Below the pieces are notes generated by a model. The model did no database searches and had not been told where the DNA came from. It was given only the letters and a program-made list of their open reading frames with translations. Both the position numbers and the translations under genes were made by a program. A stretch of DNA of 64,000 nucleotides, from the NCBI GenBank assembly GCA_963920705.1, contig OY987239.1, forward strand, positions 9,577,504 to 9,641,503, in the 5' to 3' direction. Source of the stretch: Odiellus spinosus (Eukaryota > Arthropoda > Arachnida > Opiliones > Phalangiidae). Shown in pieces: positions 22,601-33,900 of the stretch (positions are counted from its first letter, which is position 1; every line of letters starts with the position of its first letter).

Positions 22601-25600
22601 GAGTGATATTTAATCCCTAGAACTCTCATAGTGAAATGTTTTTACAGTGACTTACTATATTATATTGGCCACATTTCTAGGTAAGGCGATTTACATTCAA
22701 TCGCTTCGGTTTATTCGAGTACTCTACCCAAAAGATCGTGAGAAATGAGTCTCTTATCACCGAAATATAGGTGAGAAACGATTGCCTAAACAATCGAAGA
22801 CGTCACCATTGCACAAACGAGAGGGCTCCCCACAATTTTAAACGCTAACGTAAACCACGCGTTGGTACAGTGCATCTGTGAGTACTGAATATGCAAATCT
22901 CGTTTATATAGGCCGAGAAGAGATATATTATTAAAGTTAAAAAATCAAATGATAAGAAAATCATTCCAACTTTTTAATTACGGTGAATTAAGGTGAATAT
23001 AATGGGATACTCATGATATGACATAATAGTCAAAATTAGACGGCTGAAGAGGGCTACCCTAGTAAAAGAACCCAATAAATGCAATTTTCCGTTAACGATA
23101 AAAAATGCCATTAAAAAAAACTTATCAACTGTTTAATAAAATCAATTTTTGTTTATCAATTTAAAGCCAATTAATAAAGCTCGGCTAGTTATATGTTTTA
23201 CCCTTTTCGTCACCCATACAGGCATCTGTCTCTCTATTAACTCGAATTCGATGGATATTCATTATCATTCTACTGTTTAAGAAATAAAATTTTGTTTACC
23301 ATTTTGAAGCAATTAATAAAGCTCGGCTAAGCTTATGATTTCACCCTTTTGTAACCCATTCAGGCGCCTTACTTTCTATTAACTCGAATTCGATGGATAT
23401 TCCTTATCATTCTACTGTTTAAGAAATAAAATTTTTGATTATTCATTTTGAAGCAATTAGTAAAGCTCGGCTAAGCTTAAGATTTCACCCTTTTGTAACC
23501 CATTCAGGTACCTTACTTTCTATTACTTCGTATACTTAATCAACATTTCATTATTGAAATCTGTGTTTAACTAGAGATACTCTTGTACCTGATCGAAGTC
23601 TTATCAAATTTTTTCAAAAGTACCTTTGTCTGTATTAATTCGAATTCAGTGGACGGTGGGAAGAGGGAAACGACGACGACGACGACGACGACGCTTTCAG
23701 TTATCAAGCGCCGCGGGTCCATTGGAAAAGGCATTACGGTTTCTGATGAAATTCGAGTTCAGATAAAGGGATAAACACGAACGTGTTTATCCTAATAAAC
23801 ACGAACGTGTTTATCCTAATACGCCAGAGGGCCAGAGTCCAGAGAGCTTCGGCTACTAGAGGGTAGTACCTCAGTAAAAAAACGTAAAGGAAACTCGTAG
23901 GGGAAGGGGGCGAATTTTTAAATCTTACATTCGCGCTCGAATACTGCGCAGTTTTAACTTTTTAAGCGCAAAATAAATGCAACCAACAATTTTCTTTCCA
24001 AACTTTTCGACATTTTCGTTCGGCTTATGAAATCTGCCACTTAACTGGGAATAAATGAGGCCGCTCGGTCTGAAATCAGGGGCCCCCTTTCTAAAAATTG
24101 GGGGGCCCTTCCAAATTTTACACGTAGGCACGACAAATTTACACGTAGGCACGTGCCTACGTGTGCCTACTGCTGGCGGCGCCACTGTCGAGGTCCGCGA
24201 GACCCCGACAGAGAGCTAACTCTACCGGCAGCGCCTATCCCCGCAGCCTGATATCCTCCCCCCCGCACTTATCGTAGAAAACAGCCAACCGCTTCCTGCG
24301 CACGTGACATGACGCGCGGCGTAGACCTCCGTAGGCTCCATCCGCTTGAGACTAGCGCGCGGACAAAGGTATAGCTCTTCCATATTCTTGTGTTGAATCT
24401 ATTCTTGGTTGGACTAACAACTTGAATTTGGTTTGTGGGAAATAAAATTAGAAATAGTCTGGCAGTCTGTTACTACAAAAAGAAGGCGGCGCGGCTATGA
24501 GACAAGGGCCCTTTTCCGGCAAATCGACCAGGACTATATTTCGTTTAGTACCGCTATACTTTAAGCCTTAGTACGGTTACCTCGAGGAATCTCTCTTCCC
24601 GAGAATTATCCCTGTAATAGCAAAGAAGATTTGGTTTGGCCAATAAATCCTCCAGAGAATCGATGAAGAAATTGTCGTCGACGATTTGTTGACTCGTGAA
24701 GTTACCACACCAGTTGAAAATTATAACCGTTACTCCCAAGAGCCAACAGGCTCGGACTAGCCTTAATGTCGCTTTCTTCGCGTCCGCTACGGCTGCCAAT
24801 AGAAAAATTAGAATCACCAAATATTACGGGACAATTGAACTCGAGGGTAGCTTGTTAATTTTAGTATCTCGGACATAAATTCTAAATTAATTGATATAGA
24901 AGTTGTTGATTCATAAAGGAGTTTCAGGAGTATACGATTAAAAATAATTTCTGTCCCGTAAGGGGGCGCGACGCTTTTGAGAAGTCTAGTTTATTATTAG
25001 TTGTTAAATTTGCGATACTTAACAGTTGTTTAGAATATCAGCCGTGTGAGTCCAGAGGGACTCGGCGAACGAAGAAAAACGACTTTCACGACGCATCCTC
25101 TTTCTGAAGCCGATAAAAGAAGAAAAGGCGGATATCACGAGCATCGAAAGAGCCACCAAAACCCAAACCAGGTCACCGAGTCCCTGGATTGACAGTAATT
25201 CCGAAGCATCCCTCTGATTAGTTTCAACAGACGAATATATTACGAAGGAAACAATAAACGAAAACGGAGGTACGTGATGAAGACTCGGCGCATCCTCGTC
25301 CACATTATAGAAACGAAGCGTTGAATCGGTTATCTGCCCTCGACGAAAAGGAATGTATAAACTTGATTATTTGAGCGAGAGTGGGGCCAGGTTGCGGTAA
25401 AAGTTAGATGGAGGTCATAAGTTACTCCAAGTTACTCTCACGTTGGATCCCCCGTTTAAATATGATTGTTTCATAATTAATCATTATCCTTATAGTCTAC
25501 TTACGCCGTATTCAACACCCAAGTTATGTATTTCGTGCCTATCCGCCCGTTTTGCATTGCTGAAGTTTGAGAGACGTTTCCGTAATTCAAAATCGTTCAT

Positions 25601-27069
25601 AGATACGAGTTTGACATTTTTTAAATTTTGGAAAATGAGCCAAGTCCAAAAAAATATGCGTTGGCTATGAATGGTGTATGGCCACTTGGTAAAAGCCCTC
25701 ACAAACCCAAGCGTAAACTGAAAATTTTGCAATCGGATTGGAATACTTGTAATTACAATTAGAAGCCGATTAAACCCTCCTTTGATGTCTATTACTCCCG
25801 GCCCCCGGGTCTTATCTACCCCTCTCTGTATGGGTTCGTCTCAAAAATCGCGATTCGTACGCCTCCTAACGGTAGATATTTTCGGAGCGGGAATTCGTCT
25901 AGCAACCTTGGAGTTCGTCAACCAAACGTCGTCGTTTGTGGAGAGAGAGAGAGAATTTCCAATTTTGGGTAGACAGGGGGAAATGAAGTAGGACCCCTCC
26001 GATCTCGTAAAATTGGGAATTTTACCCATACAGAGAGGAGCGCTATATGGAACATTAGAGTAGTAGACTTCAAAGGAGGGTTTCATGGGCTCCCCAAAAA
26101 AACTGTTACACCATGAAGTATGGGTCTTTTAAATAATTAGTTAATTTCATTTATATTTCATCATGGTCAATCATTTTAATATTAAGGACGTAGATTATGT
26201 TTTTGTCTTTCCATATGTCGGGTTTTTTGTTTGTTAGTTTGTAAATACACTGGCCTTTATTAATTTAATGATATTATTAACAAATACAATCAGATATTAT
26301 CATTTATAACAAGATACCAATTTAGTATATTCATTTCAATTTAAATTAGAATTTTACTCTTTGCTCCAATCTTTGCCATATGAAATTTTCCTATTTGGTT
26401 GATTTTTGTCAAACCAGAAGCCGATTAAACCCTCCTTTGAAGTCTATTACTCCCGGGTCTTGTCTACCCCTCTCTGTATGGGTTAGTTTCAAAAAGCGCG
26501 ATTCGTACGCCTCCTAACGGTAGATATTTTCGGAGCGGGAGTTCGTCCAGCGAATATCTCTAGCAGCCTCGGAGTTCGTCAACCAAACGTCGTCGTTTGT
26601 GGAGAGAGAGAATTTCCAATTTTTCGTAGACAGGGGGGTATGAAGTAGGACCCCTCTGATCTCGTAAAATTGTGGATTTTACCCATACAGAGAGGAGCGC
26701 TATATGGAACATTAGAGTATTAGACTTCAAAGGAGGGTTTCATCTACTTCTGGTCAAACTAAAATGGAATTTTCCCTTTGATAATGTAGTGGAATTTTAC
26801 AGTGCCAAGTGTGGCTAGTTTTGGTTACTTAGAGGGATTACTTTAATTCAAATCTCAACTCTAAATCTCTTCTGATTTTTCTTACAATTCAGAATGCTTC
26901 TCGAAGGGCTCTTATTCGCTTCAGCACGTACGATTATTGCTTTAGCTCACCGGATGATTAGCGGTAATTCAAAATCAAGCGGTAACGGCAATCAGAAAAA
27001 TTTTCTTACCTCTGGTAGACTGTAAGTGAAATTATAGGGGTTTGCCAAAGTAAATTTTTCATTTTCCAT
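19666..27069 (-). CDS. Divergent ionotropic receptor (IR), array copy 3
   Basis: Exons: 27010-27069, 25505-25717, 25024-25333, 24581-24792, 20261-20535 and 19666-19924, giving 442 residues in frame. The S1, TM1 and TM2 exons encode the same peptides as copies 2 and 4, and the S2 and C-terminal exons match copy 2. The start exon differs from copy 1 mostly at third positions, with one Ser-to-Leu change, which supports the ATG frame: an alternative frame through this exon gains a TGA in this copy. The TM2-S2 intron carries element E and the hAT. This copy, with copies 2 and 4, may be functionally redundant or young. Confidence 0.82.
21122..24187. mobile_element. Non-autonomous hAT-type element, copy in IR unit 3
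   Basis: Same element at the same site as in unit 2, with the same 8-bp flank tcgaggtc. It therefore spread by duplication of the unit and not by a new insertion. It is 24 bases longer because a short palindromic segment containing AACACGAACGTGTT (about 23772-23820) is duplicated in tandem. Confidence 0.85.
21334..21584. repeat. Long perfect hairpin inside hAT, unit 3
   Basis: Copy of the unit 2 hairpin with both arms conserved. Confidence 0.88.
25760..26086. mobile_element. MITE A, unit 3, proximal copy, right end replaced
   Basis: Duplicate of 14548-14874. Confidence 0.82.
26415..26752. mobile_element. MITE A, unit 3, distal copy
   Basis: Complete, flanked by gtcaaac on both sides. Its insertion site differs from that of the unit 1 distal copy, so these are independent insertions about 250 bp apart in the ancestral unit. 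Confidence 0.85.
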
Positions 27070-29282
27070 CTTGGTGTTGGATAGCTTCAAAGACGCCCTT
27101 GTTACGCGTTAATTCCGCCTGAAAGTTTTTTCAATATTTCAAAATATTATTTAGTGCTGTAGCATTTACCAACTGGTCTAAAAAGGTTATATGCAGATTT
27201 TGTTGCCTTAATTGTTCTCATCTATTGGCCTTCCTTCGCAAAAAGTCTACCAATCGCGTCGTTTTAACGATATAATATCATTTCCATTTTAGTTTTAAGG
27301 TTTGTAACTGCAACTCGCGCGCTTCGAGTTTAATTTAAAACCTCTCGTTTCAATTAAAACTCGAGAGAATTTGCATCGATTGCCATAATTGGCAATGAAG
27401 TTTAAAACTGGTAATTAAGTCGATGGTTCTTTTTTTTTTTATTTTCCGAGCGTCGCGGGTAAACTTACGCGTTTCCGTCTGACAGACAGATAGACGTATA
27501 TAGCTCAACGATGCCCTCAATCGTGCTTTTTTTTTGCAATTAGATTTCTTTAAGATAGCGCTTGCAAATGAAACAAACTGAAAAATTTGCAACGAACCGA
27601 AAACTGAATTTTTCACTTTGACAGTTATGTAAAAATCTTAACCACTACTAATATCATTTCGAAAAATATAGAATATAATAATTGGATTATTATATTCTAG
27701 GAATATTGTCTCTCTATTCGCGACTGTTAAGACGTAATTATCTAGGAAATATATAGTTTAATAGACGTCAGGAAAAATTGCCTTTTAAACTTGGCTAAAG
27801 GGAGACTGGATATGGAAAATCAAATTATCTCGGAAATGAGCCATAAGTAGAATTATTTTGGCCTTAATCGGGTCGTCAACGCCACGTTCGATGTCCATAT
27901 ATCGGTCAAGTTTCCTTATCAGCCTCCCTTTGTATTTTATTCAAATCCATTTATACAGTCTAGGTCAAAATATCTGGTCGTAACAGACGTTATTAGTACT
28001 TAGCGCTCAATTTTGAAGTAAAGGTGACAAGAATTTGCATCTTTGGGCTATATTCGGTGGAATGGGATAGTCTGTCAAATGAGATTCGGCCGAATAGAAC
28101 AAGATCAATACACCATTTAACCATTACTTGGGGCGCTATAGCGGCATAGAGCGAACTTTCACTTGGTGAAAATGGCAGGGAAAAAAACCTTCATGGGGTA
28201 ATACGCGCGCCTCACCAAGTGAACGTTTTTTGTTTTTTTTCGCCACTAGGAAGCGTTTCGAGCGCGGGCATGCGCACAGTGGAAGAGCAAAGTATTGTAT
28301 TATACTCAACAACCGTTGGGTGTTTCGTTTATTACAGCTTCCTCTTAGGGCTGAGATTGCAACCAATTAAATTCTTCCCGGAAATAACGTAAAACCCCTT
28401 CGTGGCAAGGGTTGTAAAGGTACAGATTAAGAAGACTCTGCCCAGTCACGTGACTGTTTGGAATCCGGGCTTGAATTCCAAAGCGCGGCCAATTTAATTT
28501 CTACTGACAATTGGTTACCTAAGGTTGAGCAACGTTTAAGCAATTTTAAAGCAGCTAGTGGTTGAGCAACTTTTAGGAGATTTTGAGCAGCGTTAGGGTG
28601 ATTATGAACAACTATCGGCAACTCGAAAGTTTCTGAATACTTTTCAACAAGATTTAAGGCACATGATTGGCAATTTATCGTCGATTATTTGGCTTTCATT
28701 TGTCGACTAGGGTTGCGGTATTTTAGCGAAATAAATTTAGCTTTTCTGGTGAATTTTAGCCTCGCGATTGGTGCGTGATGTCAGTAAACGAGAACTTTAC
28801 CTACTCAGATTTAGACTATAGGATAGCCGTCGCGTTACCGGCGCTTGAAGCCAAAAGGTAAAAATTTAGAAAGTTATTATTCCGCGTCTCTTAATAGCGA
28901 GCGATAAAAGCCGTTAATGATTTGAAACACGATATTATATAACGGGAAATTGTCGTCATTTCAAAATACGAGCTTGATTAAATCGCCTATAATAGGGTAT
29001 TAATTTTTATTGCCGGCCATTTAAAACTCATTTCGTTTTGGGAGAATGTTTGCTGATTTTTCGACGGCTCCAGTTTTGTCAAGGGCTTATATTCTAGCGA
29101 GGGGGTGGGATTTCCGCCGTGATTGTGTCTCTCTCTCTCTCTCGTCATACTTTACCCAATCAGAATGCTTAGTACCAAAACGTCACCTCCTAACAGATTC
29201 ATGCAATACGAGTTACCCCATTGGTGCGCCTCCCCTGGAAGTTCCTCTTCTATCCAATATTGTCTATCAAGTTTCTACGAAG

Positions 29283-29619
29283 AAATTACTCGTATTCAAA
29301 CGTATAACGATGGATAAGAAAAATTCGCGTTTCTAGAATTAGTCTAAAATATAAGAAAAATATTTCAAAATTGACTTTTAATTCGAAGAATATAAATAAA
29401 ACGACGAAACTAAGATTTTAAATCATCTTTTTAATCGTTAATTTTCACGAAAATAAATTTTGAAAGTTTTTTATCCGAACGTGTAACGCGGATAATATTC
29501 TAAGATAAGGCCATTTTTGGATAAAAACAGATATGGATTAGGTTATTTTACTTTATCTTGGAATAATTTAACTCGAATGAAAAACAGTATATTTTTAATC
29601 AAACAGATAATATACATCA
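29283..29619 (+). repeat. Dispersed repeat C, unit 3 spacer, truncated
   Basis: Missing the last 60 or so bases, ending at ATATACATCAG joined to GAAGCCAGTAATTAAG. Units 1 and 2 have about 120 bases more here. Confidence 0.7.
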
Positions 29620-29678
29620 GAGAAGCCAGTAATTAAGTTCCCAAGTGCTTATTTAAAATTATAATTTGACAATAACTT

Positions 29679-29728
29679 GACAAGACCCGGGAGTAATAGA
29701 CTTCAAAGGAGGGTTTCATCGGCTTCTG
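29679..29728. mobile_element. MITE A, terminal fragment, unit 3 spacer
   Basis: Duplicate of the 7398-7447 fragment. Confidence 0.75.
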
Positions 29729-30330
29729 GTAGAACTGGGAATAAATTTTAAAGGAAATGTCCAATGATTGTCAGAAATAAGTTGCTTTGATTTCCCTGAA
29801 CTCAGTTACTCGCAAGTTTATTATTTAATAATTTTAACAAGGAGACAGTGCACTATGGTAATACAATTAAAATTTATTAAACACTTAATCATCATGTCCA
29901 TTATACAAACTAGCTAATTTACAAAACAACCTAACCTTTTACAAAAACAAAAATAAATTATACCAAATACAGATTATTAACTTTGAATTTTCTAAATTTA
30001 GAATCCATGGTACTATAGAGCAATATTTTCAAGCAACAATGTATTCGGTCTTAGCTTTGTAGTAATTACTGTTCCATGTACGCTGCTATCTTGCTGCAAA
30101 TCCTGGCGATGGTCCTGCGGAATCTATCATTGTGTCTAGGAAAAAATATATAATATTCATTTGAAAAACCGACTAAGACATGAACAAGATGAACGAAGGA
30201 GGTCACTGGAACAACGAACTGTTGCCTGGTCGAAGCTTGGGCTAAGAAACGATAAATCCAGGACATGACTCTTCTCTGTTTGAGGGAATAAAATTCTCGG
30301 TCGGCCAAACAAACAGCCTTCGTACAGCGT

Positions 30331-30350
30331 GTGACGTCATATGACGTCAC
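30331..30350. promoter_or_regulatory. Perfect 20-bp palindrome with two CRE cores
   Basis: GTGACGTCATATGACGTCAC contains TGACGTCA twice, the consensus of CREB/ATF-type bZIP factors. Conserved at 41662-41681 in unit 4; units 1 and 2 have one changed base (8092-8111 and 19280-19299). It lies in the spacer about 3.3 kb upstream of the copy 3 start. A regulatory role is only a possibility. Confidence 0.35.
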
Positions 30351-30560
30351 TTTGCTCCCGAAACGCCACAGCTTTGATTGACAGGCACGGTGATGACGTA
30401 GCCTGTTTCTTTTTGTAGACTCTAGAGTCATGTCCTGGATTCGTAGTTTCTTGGCCCATGGTCGAAGTAAAGGCGGCAAAGGCTCCCCCTAGCACCAAAT
30501 TGCGCCTTTTCCTTCTCTTTTTTAGCATTCCTCGTTTAAAGTGGATCAAGAAGTTTTGAT

Positions 30561-30852
30561 CAAGAAGGATCAGACAAGGAGAGGAAAAGTGAGGACGGCG
30601 CGGTTCCTACTGCGTCGGCCTAAACTCCCACTGTGGGAGAACGGGGGTAGAGACGTTTCGTGGTAAATTTTTGTCGCGTGGGTAAAATGGATCCTTTATG
30701 AGGCGCGTAGTAGTCGACGACGCTAGTGACCACGTGACAACAGTTTTCCTCGAGAATTTCCTATCCCCCCTTTCCACCCGAGTGGGAGGTTGGCTCTTCT
30801 CTCTCTAACTCAACGCAGCCCCACTTTTCCTCTCCTTGTCTGATCCTTCTTG
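30561..30852. mobile_element. MITE F, complete, downstream of IR copy 4
   Basis: Inverted ends of about 30 bases beginning CAAGAAGGATCAGACAAGG, flanked by the 7-bp direct repeat ttttgat (30554-30560 and 30853-30859). Length 292 bp, no coding potential. Absent at the matching position of units 2 and 3, which have an unrelated short sequence there. Confidence 0.8.
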
Positions 30853-30973
30853 TTTTGATGAAGTCAGCAGCGGGATGAAGATTTTGCAAACAGGTTTAGG
30901 TTTTACATCTTATAAAGAATGGAATGATAGGAAAATTAGTCTCATTTCGCTCTTCTTAAAATGTACGCTTATG

Positions 30974-33900
30974 CTAAATGTGGTGATCACTTAATACGGA
31001 CCTTTTTCGCCAACCTTGATTCGTTAAACATTCGACGCAAAAGGTTAAAATGCCCAATGAAAGACCGATAATCCAAACACGAAAAAGGTTCGTCAGGTAC
31101 ACTTCGTTGATGGACTTGTAAGATACTGTAGTGGAGCCAGAATTATCCGATTCCAATACGTATCCACGTCTAAGTCTCGTAACTGATCTGTAAAAGTGTT
31201 CCGTCTGTCTCGTTTCAGTTATTCTCGTTGCCCTGAAAAATAACAAGTTGGGAAACCAAAATATTACCTCTTCGACAATGTTAACCTAACCTAACCCTAC
31301 TTCAAATAATAGATGGACACAATGAAATATTTATTTTAAATGTAAATAAGTGGAATTCGAATTCTAACAATATAAATAAATGCATCGGTATCATTAGGCT
31401 GCACTGCGCTGGATATCCGCTTACGCGGGAAGTGACACACACACAGACACGACCAGTGTAAAACCTCCCCCTGAACTAAAGTTTAGTCGGGGAGGTAAAA
31501 AGCTATAATTTACTATTACGTGTTAGTGTACGTCTAAGAGTGTGACTCTTATCTGAGGTAGTTTCTTACAGATAGTCGATGTTCTCCTTGATGTCGCGAG
31601 GCAGTCGTTTATTGAATAACATGTGCGTGTAGAACGTTTCGTATTCTCTCTTTCCCACGTAGAGTTTCCGCTTACTTCGTTTCAGCATCTTGAAATAGGT
31701 AGGAGTCAGTTTCGAGAAGGTTTCGTGGATTATTGTAGCTTCCCCGCTGACAAATTTTTCACTAATTGTTTTGTCCTCTAACCATGACCGACTTTCGACG
31801 CTTCGGAGCTGCACCAACAAATTGCGGTTCTTGGTGACGAAGTCCTGCAATAGAAATTTAATTGTTTAATTTAGGCTTTCTAAAACCTAGATTTCAAATT
31901 TGAATTTTCTGGCTAACACCTATGTTTTATTTTAAAGGATAGTGCAGGCTGCCACCTTGGGAACCGGTATATGTCTACTCTATGTGTACGTTACCTAGAC
32001 TTCAACGTATAAGAGTAATTCCACAAATTGTAATCAAGCCAATTACCCAAATATTTCTTTTTGGCAGCTCCTCCCACAAACGAAGTTTGAAATTGTTAAT
32101 AATTATCATTTGCTTTGAAATTAGGCCTACTTAATAGTCCTGGTCGATTTCCAAAACCGGAAGTCTAGAGACCCTGGCGAAAATTTTGGGGGGAAAACTT
32201 TTTGTCACGTGATCGTCCGCCATCTTTTTGTAGTGTGAAAATAGCGACAGACTAAAAAACGCCTCCAATATTTTATCATATAGGAAGCGTTGGACCAATA
32301 ATAGATTCAACACAAGAATATCGAACCGAACGCTATACCTCTCGTATAACGCTAGTTTCGAACGGGAGGAGCTTACTAGTTTTGACGTTGTATGCGTTAT
32401 GATTTTCACCCTATCACAAGCTTTCGAGGTCCAGTGGCGCCGCCAGGAATTTTTCTCACGTAGGCACGGCTTTTTTTGGGGGGCCCCAGTGGCCCTGACA
32501 ATAGCTATCGTTTCCTTTGCTATTTCTGATTCTCAAATCTCTCTCTGAAAGTTTTAGTTTTGGTTTTAGCCACTGCCCCGCTAACACTGGCACGACGCCA
32601 GTAATTAAGCTTATATGTCTACAGGTGTGCAACTCTATACTGAATTATACAAAAAAGAGGTTGCTTCGCACCCTTAAAAAAACTCTTTATCTAACTCGAA
32701 TCAAACCCGTGAAGGGACAGAAATTATTTGTTAGAGAAAGAGCAATTTCATATCTTTAAAATCTACTAACTATAATTTTAAAGATATGAAATTGCTCTTT
32801 CTCTAACAAATAATTTCTGTCCCTTCACGGGTTTGATTCGAGTTAGATAAAGAGTTTTTTTAAGGGTGCGAAGCAACCTCTTTTTTGTATAATTTCTGTC
32901 CTTTTTTCTCCAAAAATATACACCTTTTCCACATTTCACTATTTTGCTTTATAGGTTTATTGAACTTTAATTCTTACTAATGCTGAATAAAAATTAAAGC
33001 GTTTAATTGAGGCTTCAATCTATTCGTAATTGAGACCCTGGTACAAATCTCGAAAGGCAGAGATTAACTAACCTAACCTTACCTAAGTTGTAAAACAGGG
33101 ATGGGCTAGTTCAATTGATTAACTAACCTAAACTAATCTTACCTAAAATACTACAAGAGGAACGGGTTAGCCCGAGTTGTAGGGATTACCTAGTTGGAGG
33201 GATGGGCTATTTCCAGTGTTTAATTAACCTAATTTAACCTTAAAGATTACTTGATGGAATGGGTAACCCGAGGGATTAACTAGTTGGAACGATGGGCTAA
33301 TTCGAGGAATTAACTAACCTAACCTAGCCTTACCTAAAATATTACAAATAGCCCGAGCTAAGGATTAACTAGTTGGAAGGATTGGCTAATTAGAGGGATT
33401 AACTAACCTAACCTCACCTTAAAGATTACCAGATGGACGGGGGAGGTCGAGGGATTAACTAACCTAGCCTTACCTAAAATATTACAAGAGGGACGGGCTA
33501 GACCGAGCTAGAGATTAAATTTATAATATTGAATCGCATCGACAAAAAATGAGCATGGAAAGCGAAACAATTCTTTAAAGCAGCATGAGAACATAATTCT
33601 GGAGGCCAGAAGTATGTGGCCGTTTATTTAACTCGCCGACATCAATTTCCGTTTCGTATATCCTATTTAAAATTCTAAATCTTTATTTTTTATTATAATT
33701 GAGTTAGACGTGATTTAGATACAGACTTCAATAATTGGTCAACTACTTAATAGCAACGTTATTACGTAGTTGTAATGACGAAGCTATTGGATCTAAAGCA
33801 CATCCTAGTCGCTAAACTCAAGTATTTTAAAAAATAAAGTAGAGATTGAAAACGTTAAACTATAAATTTCATGTGTAATCGAGCACTTGGCAGGATATGA

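Larger units (their letters stand above)
20827..24534. mobile_element. TA-flanked element E interrupted by hAT, IR unit 3
   Basis: Duplicate of the nested arrangement in unit 2, with the hAT at 21122-24187. Confidence 0.72.

Noticed and set aside
30066-30479. 137-codon minus frame, with relatives at 7917, 19105 and 41397
   Set aside because: No family resemblance. It crosses palindromic CRE-like sequence, and alternative frames are equally open. Changes between copies do not favour third positions. It remains a weak candidate only.
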